DNA from: Bacteroidales bacterium
Lineage (GTDB): Bacteria > Bacteroidota > Bacteroidia > Bacteroidales > UBA10428
Assembly: GCA_016933335.1 (NCBI GenBank)
Contig: JAFGBD010000002.1
Location: 1-62,847 of the forward strand
Reading direction: 5' to 3'
DNA: 62,847 nt
Shown: one piece after another, positions 10,047-20,161 of the stretch
How positions within the stretch are numbered: position 1 is the stretch's first letter
Layout of the letters: each line of letters begins with the position of its first letter
The notes under the pieces: generated by a model
Database searches by the model: none
The model's input: only the letters and a program-made list of their open reading frames with translations
Told to the model about the DNA's origin: nothing
Position numbers and translations under genes: made by a program

Positions 10047-13000
10047 ATGCAAATGACCCGATCCGGTATAACAGATCATGCAGGTACCTTCAGCAAACAA
10101 ACGGGATATTGTTTTATCCTGCTGGTGGCGGGCCTTTTGAGCTTTATTAATCTGCACTCACAACAGCTTAAAGTATATAACATCAATACCGGCAATTTCC
10201 CTGATATTTCTGCCAATTTTTCCCTGTATAATGAATATGGTGAATTTATTTATGACCTGCATGAAGAAGAGGTACGGGTAAAGGAAGATTCCCTGCAGAG
10301 AGAAATCATTGAATTTTATAATCCATCACGTCATCTGCTGCATACATCCATAGTAATGATGCTTGATATCTCAAGGTCAATGACAGGTGAACGTTTGCAG
10401 ATCCTCAAACAGGCAGCAGCATTTTTTACAGACACCCTGCCTCTTGACATTACTGAAGTGGCCATAGCTACCTTCAATAACAACGTATACCTTAATTGTG
10501 ATTTTACGCAGAAAACGAGCCGTTTGAGGCAGACGATCCAGATGATTCAGGCAAACGGAGAAACCAACTATAACAATGCATTTCTTTCACCGCATGCAGG
10601 TGCGATTGATATTGCCAGGCATGGATTCTATAAAAAGAAGATCATCATCTTTTTAACCGATGGCCTTGCAAATGCCCATGTTGCGGAAATAATAAGCAAG
10701 GCGCAAAGTGAAAATATTTCAGTTTATTGTATCACTGTAAAGCTAAGAATGCCCTGGGTATTGAAAAAAATAGCCGAAGAGACCGGGGGGGAATGGTTTG
10801 AGGAAATCAATACCCTGGAGATGACAAAGAAGGTATACAGCCGGATATTCGAGCATGCACAATCATCAACATTTGGTTATATCAGATGGAGATCCGGTTA
10901 TACCTGTCAGTCATCTGTCAACCTTCATCTTAACTTAAGAGGTACCTCTGTCAGTTTATGCTATAATATTCCTGAAGAAAAACGCGGAAGGCTTGAGTCC
11001 AGTGCATCTTCGCTGTATTTTTCAGATGTTGTCCCGGGAATAAGATCTGAGCTTACAACTTTGTTTGAAGTACATAAAATTCCCATTACCATACTGAAAA
11101 TCCGGAATGAGAATCCTGAATTCTTTGGTTATAAACAAACGGATCTTCCGGTTAAAATTCCGGCTGACAGTTCCTTTCAAATTCAGTTATATTATATGCC
11201 GGCTGATTCGGGGATAAGAATGAACCAGTTTACCATATCCACCAAAGAATGCGGAGATTATCCGATACGTGCCTTCGGGGGAGTTGAGAACAGGATTCAG
11301 TTGATATACCCTGAAGGTGGTGAAGAATTTGTTCCGGGCATGGATACCATAATCAGCTGGGGTGGTGTTGAGGAAAGCACCAATATCCTTTTATCCGTTA
11401 AAAACGAATCTGCTGAAAAAAAGTGGTTGCCAATCAGCGAAAGCACTGGCACACGATATTCCTGGACAGTGCCCGGAGACACCGGTACAAAATTCAGGGT
11501 AAAAGCTTCTGCTTTGGCAGAGCTCAATAAAAACAGTGATCTGCTGATAAGGACCAGAATCAGTAATGCTGCCAGACCATTGTTCTCTGCGAATTACAGT
11601 CCCGACGGAAATGAAATATATACCTGCGATTCGTCCGGGGTCATTAAAGTCTGGAAAGAAAGCAACGGGCAACTGATCAAAACCCTGGACCGCCGCAGCC
11701 CGGGATATGTCTTGTACAGCCCGGATAACGACAGGATCGTCTCATTGTCCGGTTCAGGGATCAGTATATTTACAAACCGGGCAGGAATGTACATTGGCCA
11801 TGTGGGCTCCCCGCAAAAAAAGTTATTTACATCTGTTATTTCATACAACGGAAAGGAATACTATTCCACTGCCACACAAGAGTTTTATTCGGTAACACCT
11901 GCTCACTGGAAAACCGGTAAAAATACAGGGATATGGGATCCACTGCAAAAAACCTATTTAAGCCTGCCGTCAAAAAAAAAATATACTGAAGCGGCATTCA
12001 GTACAAGTCGTCTTTATGCCATCACGCTGCTGAATTATCAACTGCATATATGGAATACAATAAAAGCGAAGAAAATCAGGAAATTTGAACTTTCTCCGAA
12101 TTTCACCTCAGCCATTTTCAATCCTGCAAAAAATATCATTTCTATCAACAACCCAAACAGTATAATGATATATGATCTTGATAAAAACAAAAACCTGCTG
12201 AGAATTACAGGAGAAGAATATATCCGTTTCAGTCCAAGGGGCAATTATATTGTTACACGCATGGATGGGGTTACCAAACTCAGGTGCATTGCTGATGCCA
12301 CCCTGTTAAAAATTATTGATGCTCCGTTATTTATCAAATTCACTGCTGACGAAAAGCATTTACTATATGCCTCACATGATTCTGTTTATATCTTTAATTT
12401 ACAGGAAAAAAGAATACACTTTAAAAGGTTTGCACCTGATCTTGCCGATGCTTCGCTGAACTCATCAGCAGATAAAATCTTGTTGCATACATCAGATAAA
12501 ATCGAAATCATTGACAGGTTTACCAACAAAACACTATTTGATGCATCATTCAGGAAGAACGAATTTCGTTTGTTTGTTTTCAGTCCACAGGATGAAAACA
12601 TTTTGTCTTTAACAGATGATCATGAAGCAGTGGTCTGGAAACCACATATCAGATTAACAGAAGATTCATCAGGTTTCTTTACCATCCTTTCACCAAAACC
12701 ATTGATAAAAGATGCCGTTTCATTCGGCGAACATGATCTGGAGAAACCGGTTGAAATGATTGTTGATGATTACCTTGAGAATACCTGCAAATTTCCTGTC
12801 AGGATTGAGAATATAAAGATTGATGAAGACAAAAACCAGGAATTCGGCATTGTATCGGAGCTGCCCCCCTACTCCGTCGGTCCGTTTTCTGCAAGAGCCA
12901 TTGAATTGCGGTTCATGCCAAAAGAAGAGGGATTGAGAGTTGCTTCCCTGACTGTTATTACACCCACCGATTCCTTTAAAACTGTCATGAAAGGTACCGG

Positions 13001-13958
13001 GAAAGCTCACAAATACGAAATTCCGTCAAGAATCATTGATTTTGGATCAATAGAACTTTTCAAGGAAAAAGACACCCTTGTTTCTGTCTTTAAGAACCTG
13101 ACTGAGGATACCATCCGGATCACAGGTATTGAGAATACCGGTCCGGATACAGAACAATTCAGTTTACTGGCCAGCCGTTTGGCTGATGCTGTTCCTCCTC
13201 AGGATTATTTAAAATTATACCTGAAGTTTGCGCCAAAATACAGGGGACGAACAAGCGGTAATATAAAATTAATGCTGAATAACAGTAAAGACAACATAGA
13301 TGTCAGTTTATTCGGGGAAGGAAAAGCGCCTGACAGAATATTTGTTTATGGAAAAACACTGGACAGCACTGATAGTATTGCGCTGGAAGCTGCCATCAAG
13401 TGTTATGATTTAAAAACACAGAGAAATACAGTTGATACAGTTACAGGCACAGATGGTGCGTTCTGCTTTTATCTCCGGCCCGAACGTTCATATGCCCTTG
13501 TCGGAGAAAAAGACGGGTATCTGTCATCGAGCGAAAACATTGATCTGGATAAACCAGTATTTCAAGATAGTATCAATCAGGATGTTTTTCTAACCGGAAT
13601 TAAAGACAAAGCCATGGTTAAACTGAATAATATCTTTTTCGGGTTTGCCAAAGCCGACCTGCTTGAGACTTCATTCAGTGATTTAAACAGGATTCTCAAT
13701 CTGCTCAAAGCAGAAGAAGATATCAGGATTGAAATTCACGGGCACACGGATCATATCGGCAGTAATGAAAGCAACAGGGATCTGGCCCGGAGAAGGGCTG
13801 CATCAGTTAAGAATTATCTGGTATTGAAGGGTATTGATGCAACACGCCTTAAAATTCTGTCATTCGGTGAATCTTATCCTGTTGCCACAAACGACACAGA
13901 CGAAGGCAGGCAACTGAACCGGAGGGTAGAAATCAGGATCATCAGCAACAGGAAGTAA
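10047..13958 (+). CDS. VWA / beta-propeller / ASH-like / OmpA-domain fusion protein
   Basis: A 1303-residue envelope protein. After an N-terminal hydrophobic export segment (~20-42, ending HSQQ) comes a von Willebrand A domain (~95-265) with MIDAS residues D107, S109, S111 in DISRSM and a later FLTDG. An Ig-like stretch precedes a WD40/propeller-like region (~510-880; FSANYSPDGNEIYTCDSSG, IKVWKESNGQLIKTL). Then come two choice-of-anchor D/ASH-type domains (~900-1110; ELRFMPKEEG, LYLKFAPKYRGRTSG), a carboxypeptidase-regulatory-like domain (~1105-1185) and an OmpA domain (~1190-1303) with IEIHGHTDHIGSNESNRDLARRRA carried as two segments of the peptidoglycan-binding site. The OmpA domain would anchor it to peptidoglycan in the periplasm while the VWA and propeller parts bind partners. 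ATG at 10053 is an alternative start. It probably forms its own unit; function is not assigned. Confidence 0.85.
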   Translation: MQMTRSGITDHAGTFSKQTGYCFILLVAGLLSFINLHSQQLKVYNINTGNFPDISANFSLYNEYGEFIYDLHEEEVRVKEDSLQREIIEFYNPSRHLLHTSIVMMLDISRSMTGERLQILKQAAAFFTDTLPLDITEVAIATFNNNVYLNCDFTQKTSRLRQTIQMIQANGETNYNNAFLSPHAGAIDIARHGFYKKKIIIFLTDGLANAHVAEIISKAQSENISVYCITVKLRMPWVLKKIAEETGGEWFEEINTLEMTKKVYSRIFEHAQSSTFGYIRWRSGYTCQSSVNLHLNLRGTSVSLCYNIPEEKRGRLESSASSLYFSDVVPGIRSELTTLFEVHKIPITILKIRNENPEFFGYKQTDLPVKIPADSSFQIQLYYMPADSGIRMNQFTISTKECGDYPIRAFGGVENRIQLIYPEGGEEFVPGMDTIISWGGVEESTNILLSVKNESAEKKWLPISESTGTRYSWTVPGDTGTKFRVKASALAELNKNSDLLIRTRISNAARPLFSANYSPDGNEIYTCDSSGVIKVWKESNGQLIKTLDRRSPGYVLYSPDNDRIVSLSGSGISIFTNRAGMYIGHVGSPQKKLFTSVISYNGKEYYSTATQEFYSVTPAHWKTGKNTGIWDPLQKTYLSLPSKKKYTEAAFSTSRLYAITLLNYQLHIWNTIKAKKIRKFELSPNFTSAIFNPAKNIISINNPNSIMIYDLDKNKNLLRITGEEYIRFSPRGNYIVTRMDGVTKLRCIADATLLKIIDAPLFIKFTADEKHLLYASHDSVYIFNLQEKRIHFKRFAPDLADASLNSSADKILLHTSDKIEIIDRFTNKTLFDASFRKNEFRLFVFSPQDENILSLTDDHEAVVWKPHIRLTEDSSGFFTILSPKPLIKDAVSFGEHDLEKPVEMIVDDYLENTCKFPVRIENIKIDEDKNQEFGIVSELPPYSVGPFSARAIELRFMPKEEGLRVASLTVITPTDSFKTVMKGTGKAHKYEIPSRIIDFGSIELFKEKDTLVSVFKNLTEDTIRITGIENTGPDTEQFSLLASRLADAVPPQDYLKLYLKFAPKYRGRTSGNIKLMLNNSKDNIDVSLFGEGKAPDRIFVYGKTLDSTDSIALEAAIKCYDLKTQRNTVDTVTGTDGAFCFYLRPERSYALVGEKDGYLSSSENIDLDKPVFQDSINQDVFLTGIKDKAMVKLNNIFFGFAKADLLETSFSDLNRILNLLKAEEDIRIEIHGHTDHIGSNESNRDLARRRAASVKNYLVLKGIDATRLKILSFGESYPVATNDTDEGRQLNRRVEIRIISNRK

Positions 13959-14097
13959 TCTGTTTTTTTGTTACCGGTATCTTTCTTTTATTCAGGTATT
14001 GTTCAGTGCTGTATCATGCCGGTATTTTTTCAGGTACCTGCCGGTATAGCTGTCACTGTCACTGATCAGATCTTCCGGTTATGGGTTATGGGTTCCG

Positions 14098-14127
14098 GAT
14101 CTCAGGATGATAATTCTATCTGAGATC
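14098..14127. repeat. 8-bp inverted repeat between convergent genes
   Basis: GATCTCAG and CTGAGATC are separated by 14 nt, one base beyond the stop of the HAD gene and 140 nt after the OmpA-fusion gene. Its place between two convergent stops suits a bidirectional terminator, but neither side has a T-tract. Nearby (about 14078-14092) the heptamer TTATGGG is tandemly repeated. Confidence 0.4.
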
Positions 14128-14128
14128 A

Positions 14129-14776
14129 TCATAACAGATTCTTTAATTCCTTCAGGTTATTGAGTATCATATCAGCTTCGGTAAAATCAGAGTTTATGGT
14201 CATTTCATTGGGTATCACAATACAATCCAGTCCTGCTCCCTTGGCTGATAATAATCCCCTGCGGGAGTCTTCCACCGCAAGGCACATTTCTTTACCCAGG
14301 TTTGTTCTTTTCCATCCTGTAAGATATGGTTCCGGATCCGGCTTATACATTTTATAATCTTCCGGGGTTATCACAAAATCGATATATTTCAAAATTTTCG
14401 TTCTTTTATGCATCGCATAGAAATGTCCGGGCTTAGAGCTGGTGACAATACCCATCATTTTGTTTCCGCAAAATGCTTCAAGGATTTCAGTCACCTCGTC
14501 AATCAGTATGTTTTCAGTCTGTAGGTAGTGCATGTAAAGATCATCTCTTTCCGCCTTCAGCCTGAATATAGTTTTCTCATCAAATCCACGCTCTTTCAAA
14601 AGGTGCCATGGACCAACAGACTTCACCAGGATAACCTCTTTAAACATCTGTCTTGTAAAATCAATTCCGACTTTTTTCAAAATCACCCTGGCTGCCTTAT
14701 AAAAATATTTTTCAGTATCAACCAGCACTCCATCGTTGTCCCATAAAATTGCTTTTTTTGATTTCAGATCATGCAT
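14129..14776 (-). CDS. HAD superfamily hydrolase, beta-phosphoglucomutase-like
   Basis: A 215-residue soluble protein of HAD subfamily IA. Motif I is WDNDGVLVDTE, with nucleophile D13 and acid/base D15; the DxDG(V/F)xDTE form is typical of phosphoglucomutase/phosphatase members. A helical cap follows (residues ~20-85). Motif II is MGIVTSSKP, motif III Lys is in YKPDPEPYL, and motif IV is AVEDSRRGLLSAKGAG. Substrate cannot be told from sequence; small phosphorylated sugars are typical. It lies 68 nt downstream of the homoserine dehydrogenase gene on the same strand and may be co-transcribed, though no functional link is obvious. Confidence 0.85.
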   Translation of the reverse strand: MHDLKSKKAILWDNDGVLVDTEKYFYKAARVILKKVGIDFTRQMFKEVILVKSVGPWHLLKERGFDEKTIFRLKAERDDLYMHYLQTENILIDEVTEILEAFCGNKMMGIVTSSKPGHFYAMHKRTKILKYIDFVITPEDYKMYKPDPEPYLTGWKRTNLGKEMCLAVEDSRRGLLSAKGAGLDCIVIPNEMTINSDFTEADMILNNLKELKNLL

Positions 14777-14844
14777 ATGAACAGGGATTAGCTATAATGA
14801 AGCTTTTTATGAAATTCAGACCTGCTGTATGGAAAAAGAGAAAT

Positions 14845-16164
14845 CTAATACAATATGGGCATTACCTTGGGTTCGCCAAGCAACACATCAGGTCTGTTCT
14901 TTTTAATTTCTGCAATGGCATCATCGATCTGTTTCAATGTGCATGGTGTAGTGGCAATGGAGAAAACCGCATACTCCTTGATATGCCTGTTATGACTCAC
15001 GGTATCAATGTTGATGTGCTGATTTCCGATTGATGTGGTAACCAGGCCGGTAATCCCTGGTATGTCTACTGTTTTAAAGACAATCAGGTAAGGAAAGACA
15101 AAATGCTTTGCGTCAATAAAGTCATAATTGGTCTGTTCGATATGGTATTTCATTTTTTCAGCATATCTGGCAATGAAAACAATATCGGCGACAATCGAAC
15201 TGGCTGTCTCAAGCGAACCTGCACCACTGCCGACCAGAATGTGTCTCCCGGAATACTTATTGATCAGCCTGACTGCATTGGTGGCTCCGTTAACACTGCT
15301 CAGAAAATTATCATTTTTGACCATCATTGGCTTTACAGCAGCATATATTTTACCGTTCTCTCTCTTGGCATAGCAGACCAGCTTTATTTTACAGTTTATT
15401 TCTTCAGCAAAATCAATATCCTCTCTCTTAATGTTTTCAACCCCTATGGGAGACAATTGTTCAAGTGTGATGTCAATTCCGAAAGCAAGTTTTGCAAGCA
15501 GGATTAATTTATGGGAAGCATCGTAACCGTTTATATCCAGGGTTGGATCAGCCTCTGCGTACCCACCTTCCTGTGCCAGTTTCAGGGCTTCCTTAAATTC
15601 AAGTTTTTCATTCTGCATCATTGATAAGATGTAATTACTTGTGCCATTCAAGATCCCGGATACCGAAATGATGCTGTCACCTGTAAAACTCTCCTTGATT
15701 GTTTTAATGACTGGAATGGCAGCACATACTGCGGCTTCAAAACCAATACTTACCTTGTTCTTTCTGGCAGCTTCAAATATTCCTTTACCCCGAAGTGCCA
15801 GAAGTGCCTTATTGGCTGTGACAAGATGTTTCCCGGCATCGCATATCCTGACAGCAGTGTCGTAAATGAAATCATTGCTTCCGCCAATGGTTTCAACAAT
15901 AAGGTCGATATCATCCGAGTGAATGATCTCATCGATGTATTTACCTGCCTCCTCTGCAGTAAGATCTTTACCTCCTCCGCAAAACAGATCCAATGGTATG
16001 TTATTCTTTCCTGAAGCCGTTTTTGGTCTTAATTCAACAATTCTTTTTAATTGAATGGTGTGCCGGGCTCTTTGAGAAAGCTCTTTATTCATCTCAAGCA
16101 GAATCCTGGCAACCCCGCTGCCAACTATTCCGCATCCAAAAATGGCTATATTATATGATTTCAT
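14845..16164 (-). CDS. hom: homoserine dehydrogenase
   Basis: Reduces aspartate 4-semialdehyde to homoserine, the branch point to threonine and methionine. The 439-residue length is that of the ACT-containing monofunctional enzyme. The NAD(P)-binding loop IFGCGIVGSGVARIL lies at residues 7-21, VTANKALLA marks the conserved Asn-Lys region, and the catalytic domain has NGTSNYILSMM, GGYAEADPTLDI(N)G and GSGAGSLETASSIVADI. An ACT domain (about 350-425; VDIPGITGLVTTSIG) is the likely site of feedback by threonine. No aspartokinase fusion is present and thrB/thrC are not adjacent. The 256-nt gap upstream carries the divergent sigma-factor promoter; I see no riboswitch in it. Confidence 0.93.
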   Translation of the reverse strand: MKSYNIAIFGCGIVGSGVARILLEMNKELSQRARHTIQLKRIVELRPKTASGKNNIPLDLFCGGGKDLTAEEAGKYIDEIIHSDDIDLIVETIGGSNDFIYDTAVRICDAGKHLVTANKALLALRGKGIFEAARKNKVSIGFEAAVCAAIPVIKTIKESFTGDSIISVSGILNGTSNYILSMMQNEKLEFKEALKLAQEGGYAEADPTLDINGYDASHKLILLAKLAFGIDITLEQLSPIGVENIKREDIDFAEEINCKIKLVCYAKRENGKIYAAVKPMMVKNDNFLSSVNGATNAVRLINKYSGRHILVGSGAGSLETASSIVADIVFIARYAEKMKYHIEQTNYDFIDAKHFVFPYLIVFKTVDIPGITGLVTTSIGNQHINIDTVSHNRHIKEYAVFSIATTPCTLKQIDDAIAEIKKNRPDVLLGEPKVMPILY

Positions 16165-16384
16165 AAGTTATTGATCGTTAAAATTTGTGCAGCAATTTAG
16201 TAAAAAAATGCAGTAACCTGGTGCTTGTTGCATAAAAATAGAAGTCATATTCATTCAACCGGGATCCTTCAATCAGCTGATTGAACAGTCTGTAAGTATA
16301 ATACCCATACCTGTTTTATAATATCAAAACTATTTCCTGGTGTAACAATATCTGCCGCTAGCTAGTATATGATACAATTTTCAA

Positions 16385-16392
16385 TATATTTG
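16385..16392 (+). promoter_or_regulatory. TAnnTTTG promoter element upstream of the ECF sigma gene
   Basis: TATATTTG ends 28 nt before the GTG start of the sigma factor gene. I see no TTTG at the expected -33 distance, so this is a half-supported promoter. The rest of 16165-16384 is AT-rich without a gene. Confidence 0.35.
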
Positions 16393-16420
16393 AAACAATA
16401 AACCCTATTATTCAGGACTG

Positions 16421-17005
16421 GTGGATAAATATACCATACAGGATTTTATCAGTGACCTTAAAAAGGACAGCAGAAAGCTGTTTGAATTTATCTACAGTAC
16501 CTATTATCCATCTGTAAGAGCGCTTGTAATAAAATTCAAGGGCAGCGAGCAGGATGCCAAAGATGTGTTTCAGGATGCGGTGATGGTAATTATCAGGAAT
16601 TTAAATGAAAAAAAGCTTAAACCGAGTGATACCATGTTCCGGACATATCTTCTTGCAATTTGCAGACATATCTGGTACAATCAGCTGCGATTGCCTGAGG
16701 AAGATACACTTAATGAAGCTGATCTGGCTGAAGATTATCGGTTTGATGAAGAGATGATGCAATCTGTTGATGAGAGCATTGAAAAACAGATATTTCAAAA
16801 AAATTTTAAAAAGCTCGATGAAACCTGTCAGAAAATTCTGAAATATCATTTAAAAAAAATGCCCGACAAAAAAATTGCAAGGAAGGTTAAAATAAATGAT
16901 GTTAATTACCTGAAGAAAAGAAAGCATCTTTGTAAAGAAAAGCTGATCAAAATGATCAAAGAAGACCCGAAGTACAAATTATACCTGAAAGACAAAAATA
17001 TCTGA
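16421..17005 (+). CDS. ECF-type RNA polymerase sigma factor
   Basis: A 194-residue protein with only the two sigma domains of the extracytoplasmic-function group. Region 2 (about 20-95) carries the recognisable GSEQDAKDVFQDAVMVIIRN core-binding helix; region 4 (about 128-185) is a helix-turn-helix with CQKILKYHLKKMPDKKIARK and NYLKKRKHLCKEKL. It starts at GTG 16421; no earlier start keeps the domain boundary. It converges with the TPR-CHAT gene, the two stops being only 33 nt apart. The anti-sigma-like protein 3.7 kb away (20748-21500) is the best candidate for its inhibitor. Sigma factors of this short type control small envelope-linked regulons, often including their own locus. The regulon here is not visible. 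Confidence 0.9.
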   Translation: MDKYTIQDFISDLKKDSRKLFEFIYSTYYPSVRALVIKFKGSEQDAKDVFQDAVMVIIRNLNEKKLKPSDTMFRTYLLAICRHIWYNQLRLPEEDTLNEADLAEDYRFDEEMMQSVDESIEKQIFQKNFKKLDETCQKILKYHLKKMPDKKIARKVKINDVNYLKKRKHLCKEKLIKMIKEDPKYKLYLKDKNI

Positions 17006-17038
17006 GAGGGTTTAATCTTATTTCTCTTTTCATAAGCA

Positions 17039-19882
17039 TTACTCTTTTCCATGTCTTCTGTGTTTCATAAAAAATGCGAATAAGATTACGGCCAAACCGG
17101 CAAATAGCACGATGTAAAAGTATCTTTTCAGCGGACTGCGAAGCGGTGATGTGTCACCGATGCACTGGTAAGGCGACCAGTAAAACGGATGAGATAACAG
17201 CTGTGGCTGATCAGACAGGAAATCAAGTTTTGCTTTCTGAAGTGCAACATCTTTTTGAAATCCTTTTTTCAGGTATTTGTAAAATTCAACGATCAGGTCC
17301 ACACTTACCCTGTCTTCAACTTCCCAAAGGGTCATGACAAGACTGGGGCAGCCCGCGTATGAAAATCCCCTTGCCAGGCTTATCACACCTTCACCCCGCT
17401 TCAAAAGTCCCTCACCGCTGCTGCACGAACTTAACACAACCATACGGGCCCTAAGACTGAGGTTGTATATTTCGTGTGTATTCAGCATATTATCCTCTGT
17501 GCTGTCTGTGGTGGCAGTAAAAACCAGCTTTGAATACATCGGATTCTGGTTGTCAATGACGGTATGCATGGCCAGGTGTAAAATGTTATAATCCCCTGCA
17601 TATTCCTTAAATGCCAGTTCAGTGGCGTCCTCATCCACCAGCACTTTACCCCTGAACAGCCTGGTGATTTGTTTAACTTCTTCGCGGGCACCAGGGATGG
17701 GAGTCAGGTTTTTCCGGTAATTATTTCGTGGCAATCCCCTGAGTGTATTGATATCTTCTCCGTCATAAGAGGGTGCAAAAGCAAGTAATCCGCCGGAGCT
17801 CTTTTCTCCTGCAACAGTCTGGTGCAAAAAGAGTGTGGTTGATGAATGAGCATAGGATACAGCATATTCTTTTAGAAGAAGGGGAAGGTCTTTGTAATCC
17901 GGGTGTCCTCCAGGGATCTGTCCGGCATCCGTTATCAGCGCTTCAAAAGGAATCATGGAAAGTGCACCATCAGGAATGATGATTAACCTTTTACTCTCAA
18001 TATTTGCAGCCAGCGGCTCTACCAGGTATTTATACATACTTAAGGCGGAAAAAACAAACTGGTTGAATTTTTTTTCATCATGCCTTGTCGGATCAACATA
18101 TCCAATGGATTCAAGCATTGAATCGTATGTACCATAAAACACAGAATCCAGAGGCTGGGCCGATATATCAAAACCGTTCTTACTGATCAGAAAAGTGTAC
18201 AGCATTGAACCGGTCAGAGCATATTCCAGAACAGATGTTTTCCTCTGAATCCTGTTTTGTATTTCCCCGATGGTAACCATTCCCTTCTGGTATTTCAGGG
18301 CATAATACTCAGGATAATTGTTTTCGAACGCTGAAATCAGATCGTCATAAGACTCTTTGATACTGAATAATTTTCTCTCCCAGAGATCGATCTTAAGACT
18401 GTCCGGCCTGTCTCTTTTTCTTTCCTCGTAAATTTGTTCGCTGTAAAATGCAATGTCTCTTACCAGATCACTTTCCTGTTTTAACATGGAACCGGGAATA
18501 CCTCCGAAATTTTTTGCGCCGACATCGCGAAGGGCCGATAATAATACCGATGCCTTGCTTTTTTCGGAATAGTCAAAAACTAAATGTTTGTAACGGTCAT
18601 CCCCTGTGGTTTCAAACATCTCATATGCTGCATCAATTGCCTCATCATACGTAATTCTTTCATTTTCATTCAGATAAAGTTTGCTCTTTTCATCCTGGTA
18701 ACCCGATCTGATTTCGTCAATGAGTTTCAGGGCAAGATCGTAGGTTTCGACTGAGGCCTGCATATCAGGCATATCACGGGAATGTTGAAAGTATTTCTTA
18801 AAAGCACCTGCCTTGCTCTTCAGGCATTTCAACAGGTGTATTTTTGAAATTGTCCCGGAGGTGCCGGGATTGGCATAGACCGATAAATCATTGAAATCAT
18901 TGAACAACGAGCAGACGGCCCTTTGATAATAATGCAGGGCTGAATCGTACGCTGCCTTTGCTTCATAATACTGCCCGAACAGATTATAAATATTGGATGT
19001 GGTGGGATTTTTCTCGTATTTATTCTTCATTGCATGCCTCAATGCTTCCTTGTTAAGCCGGAACGATTTTTCGAAAAACTGGTTATTCAGGCACAATTCT
19101 GCATAATTATTATATATGAGGGCAAGTGCAAGCGGCTGGCTGATATGTTGTTCATGGTAAGCGCTGATTGCCTTTTTATAATAGTATTCTCCCTTTTGAA
19201 AATTCCCTGTATGTAAATATATGTTACCGAGGTTGCCATATATCAAATGAAGAAAATCCGGATTATATTCAAGTGCCAGTTTCTCGGCTTGCATGAAATG
19301 TTCTATTCCTTCCCGGTATTCTTTCAAATCTTTGTTAATATTTGCAAGAATGTTATAAAGATTGATCGTCCTTTTCCTGGTTTCGCTGTCATCAAAAGTG
19401 AGCATGATTTTTAAAGCCATTTCCTCCGTCATTTTTGCCCTGGTATAATCGCCCAAACTACTGTAGACGATCCCTTTGTTGACCAGAGTGCCTCCCAGCT
19501 CCCTGGCATACTTTTCAGGATTGAGGCGGAGATGCTCCTCAGCCTTGTCAAAAAAATGCATGGCTTCGCCGTATCTCCAGTGTCTCAGAAAAACTGCCCC
19601 CAGGTTGATATATGTAATGCCTATCTTGCGGTGGCCTTTTTCATAGATGCTTTCATAGATATCCAGTGATTTATTAAGGTATTTTTCAGCCATATCGAAA
19701 TTCCCGGCATCATAATAATCAAGTCCCGTATAAGTGTATGACTGCGCTGAATCAGCCAGTATCTTCTGCTGAACGGAATCAGCCGGCAGGTCCTGTTTAG
19801 GTTCTGCAAGCAAAAGATTTGCTGCCAAAAACAAAAAAACTGCAGTCAGCAATAAGCCGTATAACCTCTGTAAAAATGACAT
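17039..19882 (-). CDS. exported TPR-CHAT (caspase-like) protein with C-terminal membrane anchor
   Basis: A 947-residue protein. Residues 1-26 are a hydrophobic export signal. Residues ~45-430 hold many tetratricopeptide repeats (YDAGNFDMAEKYLNKSLDIY, YSSLGDYTRAKMTEEMALKI). A helical linker (~430-600) leads to a CHAT domain (~640-910), a clan CD protease fold. The dyad is intact: H773 in ILHLAMHT and C820 in VVLSSCSSGEG, 47 residues apart; GEGVISLARGFSYAG and PSLVMTLWEVED follow as usual. A hydrophobic helix near 915-938 followed by KHRRHGKE would tether it to the inner membrane with the protease in the periplasm (inference). Convergent with the sigma gene, divergent from the Gly-Gly peptide and anti-sigma-like genes. 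Proteolytic activity is predicted, not proven; the natural substrate is unknown. Confidence 0.9.
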   Translation of the reverse strand: MSFLQRLYGLLLTAVFLFLAANLLLAEPKQDLPADSVQQKILADSAQSYTYTGLDYYDAGNFDMAEKYLNKSLDIYESIYEKGHRKIGITYINLGAVFLRHWRYGEAMHFFDKAEEHLRLNPEKYARELGGTLVNKGIVYSSLGDYTRAKMTEEMALKIMLTFDDSETRKRTINLYNILANINKDLKEYREGIEHFMQAEKLALEYNPDFLHLIYGNLGNIYLHTGNFQKGEYYYKKAISAYHEQHISQPLALALIYNNYAELCLNNQFFEKSFRLNKEALRHAMKNKYEKNPTTSNIYNLFGQYYEAKAAYDSALHYYQRAVCSLFNDFNDLSVYANPGTSGTISKIHLLKCLKSKAGAFKKYFQHSRDMPDMQASVETYDLALKLIDEIRSGYQDEKSKLYLNENERITYDEAIDAAYEMFETTGDDRYKHLVFDYSEKSKASVLLSALRDVGAKNFGGIPGSMLKQESDLVRDIAFYSEQIYEERKRDRPDSLKIDLWERKLFSIKESYDDLISAFENNYPEYYALKYQKGMVTIGEIQNRIQRKTSVLEYALTGSMLYTFLISKNGFDISAQPLDSVFYGTYDSMLESIGYVDPTRHDEKKFNQFVFSALSMYKYLVEPLAANIESKRLIIIPDGALSMIPFEALITDAGQIPGGHPDYKDLPLLLKEYAVSYAHSSTTLFLHQTVAGEKSSGGLLAFAPSYDGEDINTLRGLPRNNYRKNLTPIPGAREEVKQITRLFRGKVLVDEDATELAFKEYAGDYNILHLAMHTVIDNQNPMYSKLVFTATTDSTEDNMLNTHEIYNLSLRARMVVLSSCSSGEGLLKRGEGVISLARGFSYAGCPSLVMTLWEVEDRVSVDLIVEFYKYLKKGFQKDVALQKAKLDFLSDQPQLLSHPFYWSPYQCIGDTSPLRSPLKRYFYIVLFAGLAVILFAFFMKHRRHGKE

Positions 19883-20161
19883 TATTTCTTTCTTAGTACG
19901 ATCACCTGTTTTTCAGCAGGCAAGTTAAGATTTTTCATGGCAATGTGCAATTCATTTTTTATAGGATGGCAAAAAAATGACTCTTATATTCAATTGATAA
20001 TGAATGCTTTGAAATTTTTTTCGTCAAAAAAATGAAAAGAAAGGGTAACCTTTTGCATGTTCATGTTATTAATCATATGAAGCATATGCCGAAAAGCTGG
20101 AGTGTCATCTTAATAAAAGACACCAATAAAAAAGAGTAGGCTCATTTAAATAATAGTTGCA

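Noticed and set aside
15103-15507. 134-residue plus-strand frame inside homoserine dehydrogenase
   Set aside because: Lies antisense within a clear hom gene; composition reflects the complementary strand.
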